NCBI GenBank assembly: GCA_947453015.1
Contig: CANGFL010000030.1
Coordinates: forward strand, 1-9,432
Origin: Oxalobacteraceae bacterium
GTDB lineage: Bacteria > Pseudomonadota > Gammaproteobacteria > Burkholderiales > Burkholderiaceae_D
Direction of reading: 5' to 3'
DNA: 9,432 bases
Each line of letters starts with the position of its first letter. The first letter of the stretch is position 1. Under the pieces are notes generated by a model. The model searched no databases. It saw only the letters and a list, made by a program, of their open reading frames with translations, and was not told where the DNA came from. Shown piece after piece: positions 1-6,144 of the stretch. The translations under genes and the position numbers were made by a program.

Positions 1-1191
1 GCGGTCATCGATAAACTGCGCGGTGCAATTAATCGGCTCCATCGGTGTATGCGCGAGATACGGTGCGCTGTACTCGGCCTTGATTGCTTTGGGCAGCTGA
101 TCATCGTCAATTTCATCGCCGATGCTGTAATACGTAAATCCTGATTCATCGCTCAAACTCTGGCGCAGCTGCTGCATCAACGTCTGATTATTTAGTTGTG
201 AATGCGGCCCCGCTTGCCACACAGGTGTTACTACCTCGAGCGCACTTTGTGCAGTCCAGCGACTGCCGGCAATCACCGCAACGGCATCCGGCGCACCGGA
301 GCGCTCTTGATTCAGCCTGACCACTTTCAATACACCCGGTAATTCATTTGCAGCGCGCGTATCAACACTGGCCAGACGACCACCCAAGTGTGGGCACATC
401 AACAGCGCGGCATACACCATTCCCTTGGGCTTGATATCCATACCAAAGTCAGCGCTGCCATCAATCTTTGCTGGAATATCGAGTCGCGGCAGCGATTTAC
501 CGATTTGATTAAAGGCAGAGGCTTCTTTCAGTTGAAACGAAACATCGCCCAGCTCAGCCGCATCTGCGGCCAACTCGCCATAGCTGGCTTTTAATCCCTG
601 CGCGTGAGTGACGCGGCCATCACTGGTATTGCACTCAGAAACAGGTACACCCCAACGATTAGCTGCTGCCAGCATCAGGCGCGCTCGAGCCGAGGCTCCC
701 GCTTCACGCATAGGCAGCCAGCTATCCTTAACGCTGGAAGAGCCGCCGGTAGCTTGAATGCCCAACTCGCGTTCGATTTTGCGGGACAGCCACTTTCCCA
801 AGTTATGAATCGCGCTCTGATCCTCGGGGTGAAATGGCAAACCATCCGCCAGCATCGAGGTTTCCCCGTAGATTTTGTCCAGAGGTGCCTGCACCACTCT
901 GATCGACGTCAAAGGCACATCCATTTCTTCTGCAACCAGGGTCGGCAACGCCGTCATAATTCCCTGCCCCATCTCATTCTTGGCCAACACGACAGTCACG
1001 CGGTTGTCCTTACCCACCATGACCCAACCGTTGAGTTTCACATCCCCATGGCGCATGGGTGGCAACGTGGACGTATCTAGCCGCTGCCGGGGCGGCATGA
1101 GCGCCCAACCCACGACCAGCGAACCTGCTAGCGCGGCACCGCCTATCAAAAAATGGCGACGATTGAATTGCCCCGATGGCTGGTCAAACAT
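1..1191 (-). CDS. Molybdenum hydroxylase large subunit, IorB-like (isoquinoline 1-oxidoreductase beta family), N-terminal part
   Basis: Seen: one uninterrupted minus-strand frame of 397 codons runs from ATG at 1191 to the window edge, so the C-terminal part is missing (family members are usually about 700-770 residues). The N-terminus is a twin-arginine signal: N-R-R-H-F-L at residues 10-15, then a hydrophobic Gly/Ala/Leu stretch (16-31). Residues 74-77 (MGQG) and the following block ending V-V-Q-A-P match the first molybdopterin-binding repeat of the xanthine dehydrogenase family. Residues 378-390, containing H-T-P-M-E-P-I-N-C-T, match the conserved 'ME-P-N-C-TA' motif of IorB-type subunits. 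A GAGGA Shine-Dalgarno lies just upstream of the ATG. Known: such subunits carry the Mo-cytosine-dinucleotide cofactor, pair with a small [2Fe-2S] subunit and hydroxylate N-heterocycles or aldehydes in the periplasm. The substrate cannot be inferred. The 5' neighbour is the divergent marC-type gene, so no small-subunit gene lies upstream. Confidence 0.9.
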   Translation of the reverse strand, partial: MFDQPSGQFNRRHFLIGGAALAGSLVVGWALMPPRQRLDTSTLPPMRHGDVKLNGWVMVGKDNRVTVVLAKNEMGQGIMTALPTLVAEEMDVPLTSIRVVQAPLDKIYGETSMLADGLPFHPEDQSAIHNLGKWLSRKIERELGIQATGGSSSVKDSWLPMREAGASARARLMLAAANRWGVPVSECNTSDGRVTHAQGLKASYGELAADAAELGDVSFQLKEASAFNQIGKSLPRLDIPAKIDGSADFGMDIKPKGMVYAALLMCPHLGGRLASVDTRAANELPGVLKVVRLNQERSGAPDAVAVIAGSRWTAQSALEVVTPVWQAGPHSQLNNQTLMQQLRQSLSDESGFTYYSIGDEIDDDQLPKAIKAEYSAPYLAHTPMEPINCTAQFIDDR

Positions 1192-1329
1192 GACTACATC
1201 CTCAATGGTTAAGGTGAACAGACCGAATGCTAGCCGATCTTAGGAAAAGACTCATAAAACTTCTGCAATGGCCATCTCGCAGCCCGCACTAATTACCCGC
1301 TGCTAACGAGCCACAGATTAGGAAAACCC
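1192..1329. promoter_or_regulatory. Divergent intergenic region between the IorB-like gene and the MarC-type gene
   Basis: This 138-bp spacer must hold the start signals of both divergent genes. On the plus strand a Shine-Dalgarno AGGA (about 1320) precedes the ATG at 1330. On the minus strand GAGGA (about 1200-1204) precedes the ATG at 1191. I could not find convincing -35/-10 pairs on either strand, so promoter positions are not given. Confidence 0.4.
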
Positions 1330-1947
1330 ATGACTGAAAATTTCTTTCAGACCTTAGTTTTACTGCTGCTAGTCACCGACCCATTCGGCAATGTGCCTTT
1401 GTTTATTAGCACCTTAGCCCACGTTAAACCCGAGCGCCGCTCACGAGTGGTGGTTCGCGAATGTCTGATCGCCTTTTTTTTGCTATTGATGTTCATGTTT
1501 GGGGGCCGCTATTTTTTGGAAGCGCTGCAGCTAAGTTCGACCTCATTACGCATCGGTGGCGGCGTGATTCTTTTTCTGATCGCTTTAAAAATGGTTTTTC
1601 CCAGCGCTGAAGGTATTTTTGGCCCGGCGCCAGAACAAGGCGGTGAACCGCTCATCGTTCCCTTAGCTATTCCAGCGCTGGCTGGCCCATCGGCATTGGT
1701 GACCGTCTTATTGTTTTCTACCAGTCACCGTATGAGTATGTGGCTATACGTCATAGCACTAATGATGGTGGCGGCGGTTTGGTTGGTGGTGCTGCTTTCA
1801 GCTGAACGTTTGCTCAAAGCCTTAGGGCCTGCCGTCATTACCGCCTTTGAGCGCCTGATGGGGCTAATCCTGACCGCTTTGGCTATAGAAATGCTGTTGG
1901 CGGGCATCACCACCTACATTCATGGACTGAACGGAGTTAGTCCATGA
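1330..1947 (+). CDS. MarC/YhgN family integral membrane protein
   Basis: This is a 205-residue hydrophobic protein of the MarC (UPF0056) family, most like E. coli YhgN by recall. Seen: about six membrane segments (roughly 5-28, 44-63, 72-91, 107-130, 137-157, 172-195); the family motif D-P-F-G-N (17-21) in the first helix; the paired motif in the second half, P-L-A-I-P-A-L-A-G-P (111-120); and E-R-L-M-G-L-I-L in the last helix. The length is normal for the family. The start is supported by AGGA 7-8 nt upstream. Known: the family belongs to the LysE-type transporter-like superfamily; the original link of MarC to multiple antibiotic resistance was not upheld, and the transported substrate is unknown. 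The gene is followed on the same strand by a LysR regulator, with a strong hairpin over its stop codon between them, so co-transcription is uncertain. Confidence 0.9.
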   Translation: MTENFFQTLVLLLLVTDPFGNVPLFISTLAHVKPERRSRVVVRECLIAFFLLLMFMFGGRYFLEALQLSSTSLRIGGGVILFLIALKMVFPSAEGIFGPAPEQGGEPLIVPLAIPALAGPSALVTVLLFSTSHRMSMWLYVIALMMVAAVWLVVLLSAERLLKALGPAVITAFERLMGLILTALAIEMLLAGITTYIHGLNGVSP

Positions 1948-1953
1948 ATGTAG
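1914..1953. repeat. 15-bp perfect inverted repeat overlapping the stop codon of the MarC-type gene
   Basis: The arm at 1914-1928 (CTACATTCATGGACT) is the exact reverse complement of 1939-1953. The loop of 10 nt can pair further (AAC with GTT, after a bulged G), leaving a GGA triloop. The stop codon TGA (1945-1947) lies inside the right arm, so the last codons are part of the stem. There is no run of T after either arm, so it is not a standard intrinsic terminator. It may stabilise the 3' end, attenuate read-through into the LysR gene, or bind a dimeric protein. Confidence 0.75.
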
Positions 1954-1994
1954 TGAATTAAGACGCTTAAAGTGCTTATAACTGACCTTGCAAG

Positions 1995-2025
1995 CGCTAT
2001 TATTGCGTTTTAGTCATAAATAGCG
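1995..2025. promoter_or_regulatory. Possible operator: spaced 7-bp inverted repeat upstream of the LysR gene
   Basis: CGCTATT (1995-2001) and its exact complement AATAGCG (2019-2025) are separated by 17 nt, 30 bp before the LysR start. LysR proteins often autoregulate from an interrupted dyad in their own promoter, but this dyad is not the classic T-N11-A form. The call is an inference from position and symmetry only. Confidence 0.25.
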
Positions 2026-2055
2026 GCCTGATGCAGTCATGTCGGGTCGGTCGCC

Positions 2056-2958
2056 ATGGATCAATTCAAACAAATTTCCACCTTTGTGGACGTCGCCGCA
2101 CGCGGCAGCTTGTCTGCGACCGCGCGAGCTGAAGGCATTGCGCCCGCAGTGATCAGCCGCCGGCTCGACGCATTAGAGGCGCGGCTAGGTGTCAAACTCT
2201 TGCAGAGAACCACCCGCAAAATCGTGCTTAGCACTGAGGGTGTCGCCTTCCTAGAAAATTGCCAACGCATATTGCAAGACCTGGAAAACGCTGAAGCACA
2301 AGCTTCGGAGCGCAGCGCTCGCCCTAGTGGCCACTTGAGCGTATCTGCACCTGCAGGGTTTGGTCGGCAGATCGTGGCGCCGCTCATTCCGTCATTTCTG
2401 GCCGAGCATAGAGACGTCACCGTCACCTTAAATCTGAATGATCGTGTGGTTGACCTTATCGGCGAAGGCGTCGACATCGCTATTCGTATCGCAGACTTAT
2501 CTGATTCGAGCCTGATCGGCATCAAGCTCGCCGACAATCAACGCGTGGTGGTCGGTTCACCGGAGTATTTTCGCAAACACGGTCGCCCCGCCGCCCCCGA
2601 CGATTTGTCGCGCCATAACTGCCTGGCGATTTCCAGCGCTGGCAGCCAGCGCGGTTGGACATTCAGGCAAGGAGGCAAAAGCGTCACCCTTAAAGTCGGT
2701 GGCAACATGGTGTGCAATGACGGCACGGTGCTGCACGACTGGGCGCTCGCCGGCAAAGGCTTAGCCTGGCGCTCTATGTGGGAAGTGGGTAAAGAGATTG
2801 AATCAGGCACGCTAGAGACGGTACTTGACCAATTCTCAGCTCCGGGCAACGATATTTATGCCGTCTTCGCTCAGCGCCAGCACTTGCCGCTTCGAATACG
2901 AGTGTTCGTGGATTTTCTCAGGCGCGCATTCGCGGAAGAGAACTATTGGAAGAAGTAA
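2056..2958 (+). CDS. LysR-type transcriptional regulator
   Basis: The 300-residue protein has the standard length and order of the family. Seen: an N-terminal winged helix-turn-helix (about residues 4-62; recognition region about 20-39, with S-A-T-A-R-A-E-G-I-A-P-A-V-I-S-R-R-L), the wing ending R-T-T-R-K-I-V-L-S-T-E-G, a linker helix (about 63-90), then a periplasmic-binding-protein-like effector domain from residue 91 (S-G-H-L-S-V-S-A-P) with the typical G-E-G-V-D-I-A-I-R-I strand. The effector half resembles the CrgA/DmlR-like subgroup. The start is the only sensible one, although the ribosome site (GGGTCGG) is weak. The gene runs in the same direction as the MarC-type gene upstream and converges on the cold-shock gene, so there is no divergent partner to suggest a target. 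The effector is unknown. Confidence 0.92.
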   Translation: MDQFKQISTFVDVAARGSLSATARAEGIAPAVISRRLDALEARLGVKLLQRTTRKIVLSTEGVAFLENCQRILQDLENAEAQASERSARPSGHLSVSAPAGFGRQIVAPLIPSFLAEHRDVTVTLNLNDRVVDLIGEGVDIAIRIADLSDSSLIGIKLADNQRVVVGSPEYFRKHGRPAAPDDLSRHNCLAISSAGSQRGWTFRQGGKSVTLKVGGNMVCNDGTVLHDWALAGKGLAWRSMWEVGKEIESGTLETVLDQFSAPGNDIYAVFAQRQHLPLRIRVFVDFLRRAFAEENYWKK

Positions 2959-3042
2959 GGAAAAAACGGAAGGACTAGGAAACTGGACAATAGGGCGAGT
3001 GAACAACAGAACGACTGACTATCAAAGACCTACTACATAAAG

Positions 3043-3068
3043 TAAAAGCCCCGGGATTACCGGGGCTT
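3043..3068 (-). terminator. Intrinsic terminator of the cold-shock gene
   Basis: Read on the minus strand, AAGCCCCGG (3068-3060) pairs perfectly with CCGGGGCTT (3054-3046) around a 5-nt loop, and the transcript then continues into TTTTACTTT. It lies 7 nt beyond the stop codon of the cold-shock gene. On the plus strand no T run follows, although the stem could still act on transcripts coming from the LysR gene. Confidence 0.9.
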
Positions 3069-3075
3069 GACTTAC

Positions 3076-3279
3076 TTATACTACTTGGATGTTCGAAGCT
3101 TGCTTGCCTTTAGGTCCGGACGTTACGTCGAACTTGACACGCTGGTTTTCCGCCAATGATTTAAAGCCTTGCGACTGAATTGCGGAAAAGTGTGCGAACA
3201 GATCTTCGCCACCTTCATCGGGAGTAATAAAGCCAAATCCCTTTGCATCGTTGAACCACTTCACAGTACCTGTTGCCAT
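3076..3279 (-). CDS. CspA-family cold-shock protein
   Basis: This 67-residue protein is a single cold-shock domain, an OB-fold that binds single-stranded RNA and DNA and acts as an RNA chaperone and antiterminator. Seen: T-G-T-V-K-W-F-N at 3-10, RNP1 K-G-F-G-F-I at 13-18, RNP2-like D-L-F-A-H-F at 26-31, and the C-terminal [10 protein letters not shown]. Length is typical. The start was set at 3279 rather than at an upstream start at 3339: the extra 20 residues do not look like the family, and AGGAAG lies at ideal spacing before 3279. It has its own terminator and a leader of roughly 110 nt, as is common for cspA-type genes, so it is probably monocistronic. Whether it is cold-induced or constitutive cannot be told. 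Confidence 0.95.
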   Translation of the reverse strand: MATGTVKWFNDAKGFGFITPDEGGEDLFAHFSAIQSQGFKSLAENQRVKFDVTSGPKGKQASNIQVV

Positions 3280-3592
3280 CTTACTTCCTATCTTAGTTCG
3301 GTTACGGCGGGGATACCGCCAGAAAAGCGTCTCAACCAAGTAAGGAATTACAGAAAGCCCTGCACCACTGCTACTCGAATCTCAACGTGGTCGCGATTAT
3401 ACTTGAAAAAATTATCACACTCCTTCCAAGTCACTCGGGAATTTGATATAGATCGAATGCAGGACATTCAAATGACACGATGACAAGCATTCATGCTCAT
3501 CCCTTAAATGGGCCTGCGAGCACGTAGTCATACCAAATAGCCTATAGTTCTAGCCTTCACGCCCCTAACGTTCCTAATCACCGGTCTTATTC
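3280..3592. promoter_or_regulatory. Divergent regulatory region between the cold-shock gene and nadB
   Basis: This gene-free stretch separates the two divergent genes. On the minus side it holds a likely csp promoter (3396-3416) and a leader of about 110 nt with two small hairpins: GGCGG/CCGCC (3306-3320) and ACCAC/GTGGT (3364-3391). On the nadB side there is a possible imperfect stem, GCTC-CCC / GGG-GAGC (3495-3521), and a lone TATAGT (3543-3548) without a good -35. nadB lacks a recognisable Shine-Dalgarno before its ATG. No small ORF in this region looks real. Confidence 0.5.
3396..3416 (-). promoter_or_regulatory. Candidate -10 elements of the cold-shock promoter
   Basis: Read on the minus strand there is a perfect TATAAT (3401-3396) and, 9 nt upstream, GATAAT (3416-3411) preceded by TG at extended -10 spacing. 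Neither has a good -35. Either would give a leader of about 110-125 nt before the ATG at 3279, in keeping with cspA-type genes. Confidence 0.45.
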
Positions 3593-5212
3593 ATGAATTT
3601 CGATGTTGCCATTGTGGGTAGCGGCCTTGCTGGCCTGTCCGTTGCCCTCCACCTCGCCGACCACCGCAAAGTCGTCGTCATTTCCAAGCGCGCGCTACGC
3701 GACGGCGCCAGTGATTGGGCCCAAGGGGGAATCGCCGCTGTACTGGATTCCGCCGACAGCCATGACCAGCACGTGAGCGACACACTGATCGCCGGTGCCG
3801 GTTTGTGTGATGAAGGAGCGACCCGCGCCATCGTTGAACAAGGTCGCGCTGCGATTGAGTGGTTAATTTCTCAAGGTGTACCGTTTACTCGCGATGATGA
3901 TGCCGAGATGGGTTTTCATCTCACCCGCGAAGGTGGGCATAGTCAACGTCGCATCATTCACTCAGCGGATGCTACAGGCCACGCTGTGCAAGTCACGCTG
4001 GAAGAACAAGTTCGTCGTCATCCGAATATCACCCTGCTTGAGCATCACTATGCGATTGATTTGATCACCTCAGACAAGGTGGGTGTCAACAACGGCACAC
4101 CCCATTGCATGGGCCTATACGTGCAAGACGTCACCACCGGTCAGGTACAAACGATCGCCGCCGATCACACCGTGTTGGCGACTGGCGGCGCCGGCAAAGT
4201 CTATCTGTACACCACCAACCCCGACACAGCGACCGGCGACGGTATTGCCATGGCTTGGCGCGCTGGTTGTCGCGTTGCGAATATGGAGTTCATACAATTT
4301 CATCCGACTTGCCTGTATCACCCTTACGCTAAGTCTTTCTTAATTACCGAAGCCGTACGCGGTGAAGGTGGACTTCTCAAGCTACCTGCTGCTGCAGGAG
4401 CAGCTGCAGGACAACGCTTCATGCTCAGTCATGACGAACGCGCCGAACTCGCACCGCGCGACATCGTCGCGCGCGCGATTGACTTTGAAATGAAAAAACG
4501 GGGTTTAGATTACGTTGAACTCGACATCAGCCATCAACCCGCTGACTTTTTGAAAGAACACTTCCCAACGATTTATGCACGCTGCCTTGAATTAGGTATC
4601 GACATTACAAAACAACCTATTCCTATCGTCCCAGCGACCCATTACACCTGTGGCGGTATCGTGACTGATTTATCCGGCCGCACTGATCTGCCCGGTTTAT
4701 ATGCCGTCGGCGAAACAGCCTACACCGGGCTACACGGCGCGAATCGTTTAGCGAGTAATTCTTTACTAGAGTGTGTGGTGCTGGGACGTGCAGCTGCGCA
4801 GCATATTGAACTTCAAGCCAAGCCTAAGCAGGCGACATTGCCAGCCTGGGATGAAAGTCGCGTCACCAACGCCGATGAAGAAGTCGTGATTACTCAAAAC
4901 TGGGATGAATTGCGTCGGTTCATGTGGAATTTTGTTGGCATCGTTCGCACCAGCAAGCGGCTGGAACGAGCACAGCATCGCTTAGCAGTGCTGAAAGAGG
5001 AAATTGACGAATACTATGCAAACTTCCGCATCACTCGCGATCTGCTGGAGTTGCGTAACTTAGTCGAAGTCGCTTCGCTGATTGTTCGTAGCGCAAAGTC
5101 GCGGCGCGAGAGTCGAGGATTGCATTACAGCCTAGATTATCCTGACACGCTGCCCAAGGCATTACCAACGGTGTTATCACCTAAACGTAAAACAGGTTCA
5201 CGCAAATCGTAG
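3593..5212 (+). CDS. nadB: L-aspartate oxidase (quinolinate synthetase B)
   Basis: NadB is the FAD enzyme that oxidises L-aspartate to iminoaspartate, the first step of de novo NAD synthesis, using oxygen or fumarate. Seen in 539 residues (E. coli: 540): dinucleotide fold G-S-G-L-A-G-L at 9-15; S-D-W-A-Q-G-G-I-A at 40-48; R-E-G-G-H-S at 112-117; A-T-G-G-A-G at 196-201; H243, R289, H350 and R385, which line up with E. coli H244, R290, H351 and R386; and [16 protein letters not shown] at 370-385. A C-terminal helical succinate-dehydrogenase-like domain covers about 436-515. One oddity is an Ala/Gly-rich stretch, [10 protein letters not shown] (264-273), where the family usually has a short charged turn before R-F-M. 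No clear Shine-Dalgarno precedes the ATG, but the FAD motif begins seven residues in, so the start is secure. It converges on nadC-nadA. Confidence 0.97.
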   Translation: MNFDVAIVGSGLAGLSVALHLADHRKVVVISKRALRDGASDWAQGGIAAVLDSADSHDQHVSDTLIAGAGLCDEGATRAIVEQGRAAIEWLISQGVPFTRDDDAEMGFHLTREGGHSQRRIIHSADATGHAVQVTLEEQVRRHPNITLLEHHYAIDLITSDKVGVNNGTPHCMGLYVQDVTTGQVQTIAADHTVLATGGAGKVYLYTTNPDTATGDGIAMAWRAGCRVANMEFIQFHPTCLYHPYAKSFLITEAVRGEGGLLKLPAAAGAAAGQRFMLSHDERAELAPRDIVARAIDFEMKKRGLDYVELDISHQPADFLKEHFPTIYARCLELGIDITKQPIPIVPATHYTCGGIVTDLSGRTDLPGLYAVGETAYTGLHGANRLASNSLLECVVLGRAAAQHIELQAKPKQATLPAWDESRVTNADEEVVITQNWDELRRFMWNFVGIVRTSKRLERAQHRLAVLKEEIDEYYANFRITRDLLELRNLVEVASLIVRSAKSRRESRGLHYSLDYPDTLPKALPTVLSPKRKTGSRKS

Positions 5213-5224
5213 AGCTGTAAAGTA

Positions 5225-5272
5225 TTAGCTTATTTAACTGTGAGCTTATTTAACTATGAGCTTATCAAACGC
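5225..5272. repeat. 16-bp tandem repeat, about three units, between nadB and nadC
   Basis: Units at 5225-5240 and 5241-5256 share AGCTTATTTAACT and differ at only three positions. A third unit (5257-5272) keeps TGAGCTTAT and then diverges. The array fills most of the spacer between the convergent stop codons of nadB and nadC. Just beyond it, CTGCGC (5272-5277) and GCGCAG (5290-5295) form a 6-bp inverted repeat over the nadC stop codon. No T-run terminator is evident for either gene. Confidence 0.7.
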
Positions 5273-5280
5273 TGCGCTGA

Positions 5281-6144
5281 TTAAACGACGCGCAGTGAGT
5301 AATCGGTGGCCTTGATGTCTTTGGTCAGACTGCCGATAGAAATGCGATCAACGCCGGTCTCAGCAATCGCGCGTATGGTTGATCGAGCAATGCCACCTGA
5401 TGCTTCGAGTACAGCGCGCCCTGCTGTTATCTTTACAGCGTCTTGCAACATCGCTATAGAAAAATTATCTAGCAATATAGATACTGCACCAGCATCTAAC
5501 GCTTGCTGCAATTCATCAAGTGATTCAACTTCAATCTGAATACCTACACCGGAATGCAAAGCATTCGCTGCCGCCATCGCCGCCGCAATGCTACCCGCAG
5601 CAGCGATATGGTTTTCTTTGATGAGAATCCCGTCGTACAAAGCCAAACGCTGATTTTTCCCGCCGCCTACGCGCACCGCATATTTTTGTGCAAGCCGTAA
5701 GCCAGGTACTGTTTTACGTGTATCCAAAACAGAGGCGCGCGTACCTTGAATCAAATTTACGTACTCGCGCGTATTAGTGGCGACACCTGATAGCAACTGA
5801 AGAAAATTTAATGCGGCGCGCTCACCTGTCATCAGCGCACGCGCTGGACCGGTCAAGGAACATACCTCAGTGTCAGCAGTCATCGCATCGCCTTCGGCTA
5901 CATGCCATGCGATAGAAATTCGAGGATCAACTTGATGCATCACTGCTTCAAACCACGGAGCACCACACAACACCGCTGGCTCGCGCACCACCACGCGTGC
6001 TTTAACTTGCGCAGATTCTGGAATCAGTTGCGCCGTCCAATCACCCGACCCAATATCTTCAGCCAGTGCAGCGCGAATGTTGTCTTCGAAAGCAAGCGAC
6101 AGCGCAGCATCAAATGGCGCAAATGGATTCTGTAACGTACTCAT
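5281..6144 (-). CDS. nadC: Nicotinate-nucleotide pyrophosphorylase (quinolinate phosphoribosyltransferase, decarboxylating)
   Basis: NadC converts quinolinate and PRPP to nicotinate mononucleotide, CO2 and pyrophosphate. Seen in 287 residues: E-D-I-G-S-G-D at 29-35; G-E-R-A-A-L-N at 107-113; [10 protein letters not shown] at 141-150; G-G-G-K-N-Q-R with D-G-I-L-I-K-E-N-H at 160-179; E-V-E-S at 205-208; L-D-N-F at 225-228; E-A-S-G-G-I at 247-252; and I-S-I-G-S-L-T at 268-274. These are the substrate- and phosphate-binding motifs of the family, and length is typical. The ATG at 6144 was chosen over an upstream start at 6249, because the upstream segment is the nadA coding sequence read in another frame and resembles nothing. 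The ATG overlaps the nadA stop as ATGA, so the two are translationally coupled. The ribosome site is weak and lies in a palindrome (6147-6160). Confidence 0.96.
   Translation of the reverse strand: MSTLQNPFAPFDAALSLAFEDNIRAALAEDIGSGDWTAQLIPESAQVKARVVVREPAVLCGAPWFEAVMHQVDPRISIAWHVAEGDAMTADTEVCSLTGPARALMTGERAALNFLQLLSGVATNTREYVNLIQGTRASVLDTRKTVPGLRLAQKYAVRVGGGKNQRLALYDGILIKENHIAAAGSIAAAMAAANALHSGVGIQIEVESLDELQQALDAGAVSILLDNFSIAMLQDAVKITAGRAVLEASGGIARSTIRAIAETGVDRISIGSLTKDIKATDYSLRVV

Noticed and set aside
388..1243. Several plus-strand ORFs (388-594, 604-1080, 875-1243)
   Set aside because: They lie antisense to the uninterrupted Mo-hydroxylase frame, show no family motifs and are rich in chance His, Arg and Ser residues.
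2825..3040. Plus-strand ORF overlapping the end of the LysR gene
   Set aside because: Most of it is the LysR gene in another frame, and the tail is low-complexity spacer with no recognisable motif. Nothing else was seen in 2959-3042.
3280..3339. Extended cold-shock protein starting at 3339
   Set aside because: The extra residues are unlike the family; a good AGGAAG ribosome site supports ATG 3279.
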